From the NCBI GenBank assembly GCA_001969505.1, contig LSSK01000792.1:1-16564 (forward strand): a DNA stretch of 16,564 bases. Reading direction: 5' to 3'. The notes under the pieces are model-generated. The model was not told the DNA's origin, ran no database searches, and saw only the letters and a list, made by a program, of their open reading frames with translations. The stretch's first letter is position 1; the number at the start of each line of letters is the position of its first letter. Positions 1 through 8,750 of the stretch are shown piece by piece. Both the position numbers and the translations under genes were made by a program. The stretch is from Zancudomyces culisetae (Eukaryota; Kickxellomycota; Harpellomycetes; Harpellales; Legeriomycetaceae).

Positions 1-330
1 TAGTGTCTGCTCTTTCCTTCCTTATTCTTTTTTAAACATTCAACTACTATACATGCTATGGTTATGACATTTAAAATAGCTAAACCACACTTTTTTTCTT
101 GGGGAGGGGAGGCTGTCTATTTTAATACTTTACACTCTAAACAGAAAAAAAAATTTTAGCCTATGATCCGTTGTTATTTGAGTGCTTTTTTTTTCACATT
201 TATTGGAATTTTTTTTGATCCATTTCAAAATCACAATCCAAAAAATAAAATAAAAATACATAGATAGAAATAAAAGTCGCAGACAAAACTGAAGCCAGAG
301 ATACAATTACACACAGTAGAACTGGGCAAA
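1..330. other. 5' flank of the BCP1 gene
   Basis: AT-rich sequence with several A and T runs and no reading frame that looks like a gene. It presumably holds the promoter and 5' leader of the downstream BCP1 gene. The bases just before the start (ACTGGGCAAAATGG) give a purine at -3, a good context for a fungal start codon. I cannot place a TATA box with confidence. Confidence 0.5.
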
Positions 331-1427
331 ATGGAGAACGAAACTGACAAAGGAAATGAAAAAAAGAGATCGAGGGATGCAATGTCAGAAGACGAGAGTG
401 AAGGAAGCAATGATATGGTAATGCAACTACTGAATATCCCTTTTCTTTTTACACATTATCATACTTTTTTACTTGTGCAAATTAAATAAAATGAGAAACT
501 AAAGCAGTGATATGGTATAATAGGATATTGTTAACGTCGATTTTGAGTTTTTCGATCCAAAAGAAATTGATTTTCATGCAATAAAACGAATGTTGATCCA
601 ACATTTTGGCGACGATCATGAATTGTTTGAAATCAGTGAATTGACTGACATGATAGTCGCTCAAAAGCTTATTGGATCAACAGTAAAAGTTACAGGCGAA
701 GACGATCCCTATGCTTTTATGACAGTACTGAACTTACAGGAGTATAAAGATAAAAAAGTAATCCAACAACTCAAGAGCTATTTAGCTGAAAAGAGCAGCA
801 AAAGCAACAAGGAAAAACACGAAAAGTTTTGCAAGATTATCAGTGATGATGCAGAGCTGGATGCGGCAATACTTATCAGTGAAAGGCTAACTAATATGCC
901 CGCACAAATCGTTCCACCAATGATTAGAATGCTTGTTGAGGAAATAGAGTGGGCGATACAAGATGTAAGTTTGGTTTGTTATTATGAGTTTGTCAAAGTG
1001 CCTTCCAGATCTTGGTAGGAGGCTTTTTTTTTACATAATTCTGTATTGATATGTTTTTATTGTGTAATAATAGAAAGAGAGATATAATTTCGAATGGTAC
1101 ATTCTTTTATCGCCGGTATACAAAGAGATAGCACCCACAAAGGATGTAGACGAGGCAGAGGAGATGCCTGGCCAAGTAAGCAGCAGACAGGGAAAAAAAT
1201 CACGAGTAGCGCAGCAAGTGTTTTATTTCCATCCAGAAGATGAGTTTATACAAGAATATGCAGAGATTTCGTTTGATATCAAGTTTTCTACATCCAAACG
1301 TGCTCCAGAATCTAGGAATAGCTTTTCGGAATTTGGACTGGCACCATTTAGAAAATGCCTAGTTATTCACAAATCCAAACTCCTTGAGGTATATCAAAGG
1401 TTGGAAAAAGTTTTTTCTCCATCATGA
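331..1427 (+). CDS. BCP1: BCP1/BCCIP family protein (three exons)
   Basis: Join of 331-417, 524-964 and 1074-1427, giving 293 residues (yeast Bcp1 is about 283). Known role in yeast: nuclear chaperone of the 60S protein Rpl23/uL14, also needed for nuclear export of the lipid kinase Mss4; the human relative is BCCIP. Seen here: a charged, acidic N-terminus (1-29), then VNVDFEFFDP (32-41), which opens the conserved domain. GSTVK (80-84), DDPYAFMTVLNL (89-100), NMPAQIVPPM (153-162) and VFYFHPEDE (225-233) follow, all typical of the family. Exons join in phase 0 at both introns, and each intron carries an in-frame stop, so splicing is required. The ATG at 331 is the first in frame and gives the expected acidic leader. 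NOP56, another ribosome-assembly gene, lies downstream on the same strand. The family is certain; the exact first-exon border is slightly less so. Confidence 0.9.
418..523 (+). other. BCP1 intron 1
   Basis: 106 bases, GTAATG donor and TAATAG acceptor, phase 0. Reading through it hits a stop at 487-489. Splicing joins the acidic leader to the conserved DIVNVDFEFFDP block. Confidence 0.75.
965..1073 (+). other. BCP1 intron 2
   Basis: 109 bases, GTAAGT donor and AATAATAG acceptor, phase 0, pyrimidine-rich centre. Reading through it stops at 1016-1018. Splicing joins EIEWAIQD to KERYNFEWY, the expected run in this family. Confidence 0.85.
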
Positions 1428-1943
1428 ATGTGTATATCGTGTTTGTTAAAGATCTGTGACATATTTTTATGGTACAGGTTTTATTTCTCTTTCTGATAGT
1501 ATTTTCTGCTTGGTATTATAAACGAATAAATCAAGTAATGTGTTGAATTATTAAAAGAAAGAGAAGAAGGCACAACTGACTATGAACGTAATAGGTGAGT
1601 TTGGTAGGGGATGCTACTGCTGACCAGCGAAGAACATAATTGTACAATCATAAGTGGGCCCTGAGATATTTTCTCAAGGATGTGAACCTGAACAACAAAA
1701 TATTTAGTGATGTAAGGTTAAACTGTATTTAGTTGGCGTTTATTGGCTTTACCTTTTTTTTCCTATGTATTCGTAGATCTGTTGGTAAAAAAATAAAGGG
1801 TAATGTAGACTGACGCGTGCTAGACTTTGATAAAAGGTTTTATATAATGTATCTATTATACAAATAGAAAACAACATCGATGTACATGTACCTGAATAAC
1901 GCTAATATTAAAATCATAAAACAGCACAATTGATAACAATTAA

Positions 1944-2469
1944 AGTATAACATCGGAGGCGAGCAGATGGAAGGTATGCGGTTCTACTGAGCTCAAAACC
2001 ACGTTAAACCAGTTCAAAATAGCAGTTACAAAGAGCGTTGGCGAAAATGGTTGTGGGCAAAAATACCGCCAGTTAAAAATATATGAAATTATGTGCGTAA
2101 ATAAACGAGACATGTTAAAAGAGTTTCCAGAAACTCTGTTCCGAAAAGCTGGCATGTGAGCTATTAGACTCAGATGTCCAAGAAAGAGCGGGCGGGTATA
2201 CAGAATATTTAACAAAAGGGAGAGGAGAGGTGATAATCAGTACGGAATATAAAACGTACGCGGGTTTTCCTGAGGGCTGTCAAAAATAGTCAGGCCGAAC
2301 ATCTCGTGCCTTTAACCATAATGATAATACTGTAAGAGCCATTTCTAAAGGCAATAATAACACAGTCCAAGATCCCTCTCTGCCTCCAGAGTTTCTGGAG
2401 TTGCATTTTTCCTTTCAAAAATTATTGCCAGCAATTGGAGGGTCCAATGTTAAATTTACCAGCAAATAA
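1944..2469 (+). pseudogene. Possible decayed coding remnant, unknown family
   Basis: One frame is open from 1944 to a TGA at 2157-2159 (71 codons, no early ATG). A second frame is open from about 2119 to a TAA at 2467-2469, broken only once by a TAG at 2287-2289. The two overlap near 2120-2157, as expected if one base was lost or gained in an old gene. The translations look protein-like, with mixed charged and hydrophobic residues (for example NKRDMLKEFPETLF and LDSDVQERAGGYTEYL). I do not recognise a family. Chance open frames of 55-70 codons do occur in such sequence, so this is a weak call. Confidence 0.22.
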
Positions 2470-2962
2470 AAACAAGCAAAAACGAGGCTAGAATGTTAGT
2501 AATTTGTTTATTAGCTCGTTTGTATGGTAAAAGAAAAAAAGAAAAAAAAGAGCGAGAAAAAATTTTTTTTCAGTTTGGCTACAGTTAAAAAAAAGCGTGA
2601 AATTTGGGGGGCAAGAAAAAAAAACGAAAAAAAATTTTTTTTACGATTTGATTTAGCGTGGATAGTCTACTAATACGATTTAAATAAAAAAAGTCTTGTG
2701 CGAGTTAGTAAAATACTTTCAAAATTTGCTAGACAAATCTGTAACCAGAACTTCGAAAGAAATTTGTTTTTACTATAGAAAGGAAGAACATAAAAGGGCT
2801 ATATACAGAAAGTTTGGTTTTGAATCGATATCGACAGCAAATAACTGGATCACAAACAGATTTATATAGTGCAACGGAAAAAAAAAGTATACTATACCTA
2901 TAATTCAAACTCTGGATTGTAAAATCACAAGATCTTTGACACGAAATATTGTATATTGATTT

Positions 2963-2968
2963 TATATA
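2963..2968 (+). promoter_or_regulatory. Candidate TATA element of NOP56
   Basis: TATATA inside TTTTATATACTC, 79 bases before the NOP56 ATG. The spacing fits a TATA box with a leader of about 50 bases. In DNA this AT-rich, such a match can arise by chance. Confidence 0.3.
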
Positions 2969-3046
2969 CTCTGGAAAATTGATCGAATCTAAGGCACACC
3001 AAGGTTCATCATTAACACAAAAAGAAAAGACAAAAAAGCAATCAAC

Positions 3047-4597
3047 ATGTCAGCAACACACGTGTTATTCGAAACGGCTTCGGGATATGGGCTGTTCGAA
3101 ATAGTAGAAGCAGAGGTAATTGGAAGTAAATTGCCAGAGGTACAAAAGGCTGTGACCGATTTAGCTAAATTTGGTCGCTATGTCAAGCTCAAGTCGTTTT
3201 TGCCTTTCAAAAACGCAGCAGACGCTTTGGAAAACATAAACATGGTTTCAGAAGGAATGTGTGGGGAGCGATTGAAAGGTTTTCTTGAATTAAACTTGAT
3301 GGGATCCAAGAAAAAGAGCAATGTATTGGGAGTAATAGACAGAGGATTGGCTGTCTCGATCAAGGGCGAGACAGGAATCAGCTGCATCAGCAACGAAGTA
3401 AGTGCAGAATTGATTAGAGGAATTAGATTGCATGAAGATAAGTTTATCAAGGATTTGAAGGCTGGAGACTTGGAAAAGGCACAACTTGGTCTTGGACATG
3501 CTTACTCGCGCGCAAAAGTCAAGTTTAATGTCAACAGATCAGATAACATGATCATTCAGGCTATTTCACTGTTAGATCAACTAGACAAGGACATCAACAC
3601 ATTTGCAATGCGATGCAGAGAATGGTACTCATGGCATTTCCCAGAATTGGCCAAGATTGTTGCAGATAACGTTCAGTACGTCAAATGCTGTGCATTGATC
3701 AAGAACAAAGCTGAAATCACCAGCGAAGACATTTTTGATGATCTTGCTCGCATTGTAGGAGATGATGAGGCTGTAGCAACCAATATTATTGAGGCAGCCA
3801 AGTCGTCCATGGGAACAGATATCTCAGATATCGACATGCTTAATATTGAAGCTTTTGCCAGCAGAGTGGTCTCACTGGCCGAATACCGCAAGAATCTGTT
3901 TGACTATCTGGCAGGAAAAATGAACGTCGTAGCGCCCAATCTTGCTGCTCTTATTGGCGACACTGTTGGTGCCAGACTTATTGCACATGCTGGATCACTC
4001 ACAAATCTGTCAAAATACCCTGCTTCCACTCTCCAGATTCTGGGTGCAGAAAAGGCCTTGTTCAGAGCCTTGAAGACAAAGAGCAACACACCAAAGTATG
4101 GAATTATTTATAACTCGTCATTCATTGGCAAGGCTGGATCTAAAAACAAGGGCCGCATCTCCCGATTTTTGGCCAATAAGGCCTCCATCGCTTCTAGAAT
4201 TGACTGCTTTTCCGAAGAGCCAAACAGTGCCTTTGGAATTGCTCTGCGCCAACAGGTTGATGATCGACTTGGTTTTTACGAAACTGGTGCTACTCCTTCC
4301 AAAAACTCGGATGTTATGGCCAAAGTTATGTCCGAAGTAGCCTCCACTGAAGCTGAATCCCTTCCTACCACCACCGCTCCTGCATCCAAGAAACGTCCAG
4401 CTGAGTCCGATGATATTGATGATTCTGATAAGAAATCAAAGAAATCCAAGAAAGAAAAGAAGGACAAGAAGGAAAAGAAGGAAAAATCTGAAAAGAAGGA
4501 GTCCGCCACTACTGAGCCTGCTGCTGATTCAGAAAAGAAATCAAAGAAAAAGGACAAGTCTAAATCCGACAAAAAATCAAAAAAGGATCGCTCCTAA
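3047..4597 (+). CDS. NOP56: Nucleolar protein Nop56, box C/D snoRNP core
   Basis: 516 residues, intact and intronless (yeast Nop56 is 504). Nop56 pairs with Nop58 in box C/D snoRNPs, which guide 2'-O-methylation of rRNA by fibrillarin and help process pre-rRNA in the nucleolus. Seen in order: the N-terminal fibrillarin-binding domain (about 4-70, starting [18 protein letters not shown]), the NOSIC/coiled-coil region (about 160-280, with [11 protein letters not shown] at 191-201), and the Nop RNP-binding domain (about 285-410). The Nop domain includes [14 protein letters not shown] (314-327), [14 protein letters not shown] (330-343) and [20 protein letters not shown] (369-388). A disordered tail (430-516) is rich in KK[ED] and KKSKK repeats, typical of eukaryotic Nop56 and likely a nucleolar localisation region. 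The start has A at -3 (ATCAACATGTC). Nop58 is excluded because the Nop domain matches the Nop56 version. Nothing odd in the frame. Confidence 0.97.
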   Translation: MSATHVLFETASGYGLFEIVEAEVIGSKLPEVQKAVTDLAKFGRYVKLKSFLPFKNAADALENINMVSEGMCGERLKGFLELNLMGSKKKSNVLGVIDRGLAVSIKGETGISCISNEVSAELIRGIRLHEDKFIKDLKAGDLEKAQLGLGHAYSRAKVKFNVNRSDNMIIQAISLLDQLDKDINTFAMRCREWYSWHFPELAKIVADNVQYVKCCALIKNKAEITSEDIFDDLARIVGDDEAVATNIIEAAKSSMGTDISDIDMLNIEAFASRVVSLAEYRKNLFDYLAGKMNVVAPNLAALIGDTVGARLIAHAGSLTNLSKYPASTLQILGAEKALFRALKTKSNTPKYGIIYNSSFIGKAGSKNKGRISRFLANKASIASRIDCFSEEPNSAFGIALRQQVDDRLGFYETGATPSKNSDVMAKVMSEVASTEAESLPTTTAPASKKRPAESDDIDDSDKKSKKSKKEKKDKKEKKEKSEKKESATTEPAADSEKKSKKKDKSKSDKKSKKDRS

Positions 4598-4874
4598 ACA
4601 ACCTGCCTAACTAACAGGCCTCTTGCTTCTGCACCGATTCTTATTATATATATGTGTTTACTTTACAAGTTTTTTTCTTCTAGTCTGTTGATTTGATTTG
4701 CTATCCTTTAGTATGTTCTTTATCTACGCTCTGTTCCTTGTTTATTTTTATTTTTCAATTTAATCTATAGTATATTATGGTATGAAAGTGAAAGTGAAAG
4801 TTTAAGCCAAAGATACCCAAACGGTGATACTAAAAAAAAAGCCGAGAAACTAACGGGGATTGCTTTCTAACTAG

Positions 4875-5135
4875 CTCAGCTTGTATTCTCCAAAAGGTGG
4901 ATTAAGCTGGCTTGGTCATATTTTTTATTACATCACCTATCCATTCTATTCCTCGATAATATCATGGTATGAAGCAGAATTCACAGGAAAAGAAAATAAA
5001 GATATACAGGAAATTTCCTGTCGTCTGTTCAACCGGTTTATAACCATTTCTATACACTTTTATCTGCGGTCTTTACCAGCACACAAAAGAAGGAGGAAGC
5101 TATATGAAATGTTGGATCTAATATTTTCATATTAG
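4875..5135 (+). other. Small open frame of doubtful coding status
   Basis: Open frame of 86 codons ending in TAG at 5133-5135, with no ATG near its 5' end. It is preceded by CTTTCTAACTAG, which looks like an intron branch site and acceptor, and there is an in-phase ATG followed directly by GTATGA at 4777-4785. A 95-base intron (4780-4874) would therefore supply a start codon. The product would have a hydrophobic, aromatic N-terminal half and a basic C-terminal part (AHKRRRKLYE). I recognise no family, and frames this long are expected by chance here. Confidence 0.15.
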
Positions 5136-5243
5136 CCTTTTCTGACTTTGTTTTATTTTGTACCCTCTTTCCTCTACTAGCAGAATATTTTATCCTATTT
5201 GCTGGCTATGTGAAAAGTTGCAACATTTCAAATCGGCCCCATT

Positions 5244-5289
5244 TTAATTATCCAGGTGACAGTAACTATCCAGTTAATTATTCAGGTCA
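5244..5289 (+). repeat. Pair of 16-base direct repeats
   Basis: TTAATTATCCAGGTGA (5244-5259) and TTAATTATTCAGGTCA (5274-5289) match at 14 of 16 positions and are spaced exactly 30 bases apart. A third partial copy of TATCCAG lies between them. They sit about 350 bases upstream of the ethanolamine kinase start and could be paired regulator sites, but no regulator is known to me. Confidence 0.4.
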
Positions 5290-5598
5290 ATCCGCTATAT
5301 TTAAAAAATGTTGATGTTTATTTGCTGGAAAGTTAATTTTATTTCAATCCCTTAGTTGATGCGTTTACCATTTAATTTACCATCTTTATCCCGCTAATCT
5401 CCCTCTCCCCTTTTCTTCAAAATCGAAAAGCTGTTAATTAAGGGGTAAACATATCACAACACGAGCAAATTAAAAAGGGTAAATAAATTATGCAATACAC
5501 ATTATGATAAATAGTTTGTGTCGTTAACCAAAGTTCTTTTGACTTTTTGACATTATAATTTAGATCAGCTTCGTTTATAATTATCTCTAATATCTTTT

Positions 5599-5604
5599 AT
5601 ATAC
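5599..5604 (+). promoter_or_regulatory. Candidate TATA element of ethanolamine kinase
   Basis: TATATA in CTTTTATATACG, 25 bases before the ATG. If used, the 5' leader would be extremely short, so an upstream element may be the true one. Low confidence. Confidence 0.2.
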
Positions 5605-5628
5605 GTATCCAAACTCGGATAGATAACC

Positions 5629-6811
5629 ATGGCAGGTACAGAAGAATATCGGCAACAAGTTGCTGAAATCCTATCCAAAATCGCGTACATTGACTATCAG
5701 ATCAACCCTAAAGATTTGTTTAATGATGCAAAAGTAGTGATCCAGAAGCTATTTAATGAATGGGATGAAAAAGATCTTGTATTTACTCAACTATTGAATG
5801 GAATTACAAATAAATGTAAGCACAAGTAGATTTAAATGTTTTTTAGATTTGTATATGAATAAGTATATCAGTACCAAAATTAGTTTTCCCATATTTAAAG
5901 TGATGCGATTGTTTACCACACCTCTACTTGTAGTGATAAAATGCGAAAACTCCAAGGAAAACAAGAGTCTTTTAATCAGAGTTTATGGCTTCAAGACCGA
6001 ATCGATAATCAATCGCGAAAAGGAGCTGGTTGTAACCACCTGTCTTTCTCAAAAAGATCTAGCAGAAAAGATATACGGAAGATTTAAGAACGGATTAGTA
6101 TATGGATATCTAGAAGGAACCACACTATCATACCAAGAAATGTCTAAAGAACCACTAGTATCGCTGGTTCCGGCACTTCTAGGACAATGGCATAGCAAGG
6201 CAACTGTTATTGGTTCTCATGAACCCGTGCTTTTCACTACACTGCACAAGTGGTTTAAAGCCATTCCTACAAACTATGAAGATTCAGAAAAGAATATGTT
6301 TTTTCAGCAGCACTTTGATATGAAAGAAATCTTTGGAATGATCAAGGCGGTAGAGGAAAAGGTCAACACGCTGGCGCCACCAGTAACATTTTGTCACAAC
6401 GATTTATTGAATGGAAACATTGTGTTAAGTCCAACTAACGATAAAGTCTGGTTCATTGATTACGAATACGGAGGCTATAACTATCGCGGGTACGATATCG
6501 CTAACCATTTTAACGAATTTGCAGGTTTCCCGTGCGAGTACGAACTATACCCAACCAAGGAAGAGCAGCGTAAATGGCTCACAATATATCTGAGCTCATA
6601 TCATGAAATTGCTGAATCTCAGGTCGATCCAGCGTCTGTTGATAAGCTTATAACTGAGGTCTCTGTCTTTACATTGGCCTCGCATCTATACTGGGGCCTA
6701 TGGTCTCTCCTACAAGCCTCAATTTCCGATATTAATTTTGATTATATGGGTTATGGAAAGCTTCGCTTTGATCGGTACAAAAGTACATACAAAGATATTC
6801 TATCTGATTAA
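5629..6811 (+). CDS. EKI1: Ethanolamine kinase (two exons)
   Basis: Join of 5629-5815 and 5934-6811, 354 residues. It catalyses ATP-dependent phosphorylation of ethanolamine, the first step of the CDP-ethanolamine (Kennedy) pathway to phosphatidylethanolamine; the enzyme is cytosolic. Seen in the spliced product: the N-lobe motif LLNGITNKLIKCEN (55-68) spans the splice site, then LLIRVYG (75-81). The Brenner phosphotransferase motif is FCHNDLLNGNIV (215-226), with catalytic Asp 219 and metal-ligand Asn 224. The DFG-equivalent is WFIDYEYGGYNYRGYDI (235-251), with Asp 238, followed by NHFNEFAG (253-260) and ASHLYWGLWSL (311-321). The IDYEYxGYN...NHFNEFAG and FxYMGY features match ethanolamine kinases more closely than choline kinases, although some family members use both substrates. 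The gene converges on malate synthase. The start ATG at 5629 has a good context (AACCATGGC). Confidence 0.92.
5816..5933 (+). other. Ethanolamine kinase intron
   Basis: 118 bases, GTAAGC donor and CTTGTAG acceptor, phase 1. The split codon becomes TTG (Leu 63). Reading through stops at 5827-5829. Removal restores the family's N-lobe sequence GITNK-LIKCEN-LLIRVYG exactly, which is why I prefer these borders. Confidence 0.88.
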
Positions 6812-7151
6812 TTTTAAGCGGAAAGGGAGAGTGTGGCTACGGGTGTGATTGTGAGTATTTATTTTTTTGTCCTTATCTAGTATAGTACTTTTTTCACCTA
6901 ACAAGACCCATTCTTTTTTGTAAACCGCCTATTTATTTAGTTTTGCATTTATTTTTTTTACCACCTTCCTCAGATAGAAAATCGTCACTTTTATTAATAT
7001 ATCATAACATTTTTTGGAGCCAAGCAGTAAAGTTGAGTTCTCGGCACAAATTTTTTTATTTTAAGCAAGTACATAAAAATTGGATTTTGAAAAAAGTAAA
7101 AGTAGCGGTAGTCGCAGATACATATATAAACGGTTGTAAACCCATAAAGAT
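6812..7151. other. Convergent 3' spacer
   Basis: 340 bases between the stop codons of ethanolamine kinase (+) and malate synthase (-). It is AT-rich with T runs and should contain both polyadenylation regions. No gene is visible in it. Confidence 0.6.
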
Positions 7152-8750
7152 TTAGAGTTTGCTGGTGTTATTGGATACAAGTTCATCATAGCACAAAGTG
7201 GTCAAGAAGTCATCAAAGCGCTCTCCAGTAACTTGAGTAGCAAGATATTTTCTTGCAAGCTGGACCTTAGGATATTTGCCCGACTTTGCGAGCTTGGCGG
7301 TCTCTTCGTCAAGAATTCTAAGAGCAAGTTGTGGTGTGATGGTGGCACCGTCAGAGGTGTGAACCTTGTGGCGCACCCATTGGTACAACTGAGCGCGGGA
7401 AATCTCAGCAGTGGCAGCATCCTCCATAAGGTTATGAACTGGGACACAACCAGTTCCACGTAGCCAAGCTTCCATATATACCAAGCATACATACAAGTTT
7501 TTGCGGATACTGTCAACAGTAATGGTACCACCTTCAATGTTGGTGTTTAGCAACTCAGCTGCAGTCACATGGACATCATCACGTCTGACATGGAACTGGT
7601 TGGCGGAGATCATGTGTTCGTTGAAAGCATCAAAGGCAATTACAGCAAGACCTGGATGTGCAACCCAGGTTCCATCGTGGCCAGCCAACACCTCACGCAG
7701 TTTATCAGCCTTGACTTTGTCCATGGCAGCAGTGTTAGCAGCGGCATCATCCTTGATTGGGATTTGAGCAGCCATTCCACCCATAGCATGTACTCCACGG
7801 CTGTGGCATGTCTTGATAAGTAGACGAACATATGCATCCATAAATGGTGCGGTCATTCCAACTTGAGCTCTATCTGGCAATACAAATCTTGGGTCATTGC
7901 GGAACTTTTTAATAACTGAGAAAATGTAATCCCATCTTCCACAGTTGAGTCCTGAAGAGTGGTCTCTTAATTCGTAAATGATTTCATCCATCTCAAATGC
8001 AGCATGGATGGTCTCAATCAATACTGTTCCCCTGATTGTACCTCTTGGAATACCCAAAAAGTCTTGTGAAACATTGAATACATCATTCCAGAGACGAGCT
8101 TCCAAGTGGCTTTCCATCTTGGGAAGGTAAAAGTATGGTCCCTGTCCAGCCTGAACAGAAATCTTAGCACAATGGAAAAAGTAGATTCCGAAATCAAATA
8201 GAGATGCAGAGCATGGTTCACCATCAATATACAAATGCTTCTCCTCCATGTGCCAACCACGTGGTCTAATAAGCAATGTAGCTATTTTTCCGTCTGTTCG
8301 TAGCTTGTATGATTTTCCGTTGGGTGCAGTGAAGCTGATTGTTCTAAGCAAGGCATCTTTCATGTTTTTTTGTCCAGAAACAACATTAGCCCATGTTGGA
8401 CTGCTAGAATCCTCGAAGTCAGCCATAAATGTCGATGCTCCGCTGTTCAAGGCATTGATTACCATTTTGCGATCAACTGGTCCTGTAATTTCAACACGTC
8501 TGTCAACCAGTCCTGGTGCGGGCTTTGCAGCCTGCCAGGTCTTGTCATTGCGAATGTAGGCTGTCTCTGGCAAGAAATCGGGTAAGACTCCTTTGTTGAT
8601 TTCTGCTTCGCGCTCTACACGCTTTCTTAACAAATATTTTCTTCTGGAATTGAAAAGTCTGTTGAGTCTTGCTACAAAATCAAGAGCTTGAGGTGTAAGC
8701 ACCTCATCGCTTTCTGGAAGACGTGGTCCGACAACTTTGATTCCGCTCAT
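7152..8750 (-). CDS. MLS1: Malate synthase, peroxisomal (glyoxylate cycle)
   Basis: 532 residues, intact and intronless, the usual length for the eukaryotic/A-type enzyme. It condenses glyoxylate with acetyl-CoA to give malate and CoA, allowing growth on acetate, ethanol or fatty acids. Seen: [18 protein letters not shown] (88-105) then [12 protein letters not shown] (109-120). RPRGWHMEE (162-170) contains the active-site Arg. LIETI (244-248) carries a Mg-ligand Glu. The family signature [16 protein letters not shown] is at 262-277, and [13 protein letters not shown] (440-452) holds the presumed catalytic-base Asp 444. The protein ends in SKL, a canonical type 1 peroxisomal targeting signal. 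The start at 8750 gives [11 protein letters not shown] with A at -3, and no longer in-frame alternative starts with ATG. Such genes are typically glucose-repressed and acetate-induced; the upstream spacer is long enough to hold control sites, but I cannot identify a known one. Confidence 0.97.
   Translation of the reverse strand: MSGIKVVGPRLPESDEVLTPQALDFVARLNRLFNSRRKYLLRKRVEREAEINKGVLPDFLPETAYIRNDKTWQAAKPAPGLVDRRVEITGPVDRKMVINALNSGASTFMADFEDSSSPTWANVVSGQKNMKDALLRTISFTAPNGKSYKLRTDGKIATLLIRPRGWHMEEKHLYIDGEPCSASLFDFGIYFFHCAKISVQAGQGPYFYLPKMESHLEARLWNDVFNVSQDFLGIPRGTIRGTVLIETIHAAFEMDEIIYELRDHSSGLNCGRWDYIFSVIKKFRNDPRFVLPDRAQVGMTAPFMDAYVRLLIKTCHSRGVHAMGGMAAQIPIKDDAAANTAAMDKVKADKLREVLAGHDGTWVAHPGLAVIAFDAFNEHMISANQFHVRRDDVHVTAAELLNTNIEGGTITVDSIRKNLYVCLVYMEAWLRGTGCVPVHNLMEDAATAEISRAQLYQWVRHKVHTSDGATITPQLALRILDEETAKLAKSGKYPKVQLARKYLATQVTGERFDDFLTTLCYDELVSNNTSKL

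Larger units (their letters stand above)
1428..3046. other. Spacer between BCP1 and NOP56
   Basis: About 1.6 kb with no intact gene. The first 500 bases hold the BCP1 3' end and nothing I can name. The centre (1944-2469) has coding-like but broken frames, listed separately. From about 2520 to 2660 there are dense A and T runs (for example near 2560-2580 and 2620-2642). The last 400 bases should be the NOP56 promoter. Confidence 0.5.
4598..5628. other. Spacer between NOP56 and ethanolamine kinase
   Basis: About 1 kb. It contains the NOP56 3' end, a short (GTGAAA)3 run near 4786-4803, an 84-residue open frame (listed separately) and a pair of direct repeats (5244-5289). The last 200 bases form the AT-rich promoter of the kinase gene. 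I see no RNA gene. Confidence 0.5.

Noticed and set aside
1469-1620. Tiny hydrophobic peptide (ATG at 1469, MVQVLFLFLIVFSAWYYKRI) that seems to continue in another frame
   Set aside because: Joining the parts needs an intron of 23 bases, far below any workable size, and a 25-codon frame alone is not evidence.
1940-2215. 91-codon minus-strand frame
   Set aside because: TTG start, and it lies opposite plus-strand frames that look more protein-like; treated as a shadow.
4276-4572. 98-codon minus-strand frame rich in Ser, Phe and Asp
   Set aside because: It is only the antisense of the lysine-rich NOP56 tail.
5798-5935. Alternative start of ethanolamine kinase at the ATG at 5798
   Set aside because: This reads through the intron and replaces the conserved N-lobe GITNK motif with unrelated residues; the spliced form restores the family sequence exactly.
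7501-7767. Plus-strand frames across 7233-8585
   Set aside because: Antisense shadows of malate synthase, which is complete and carries all family motifs.
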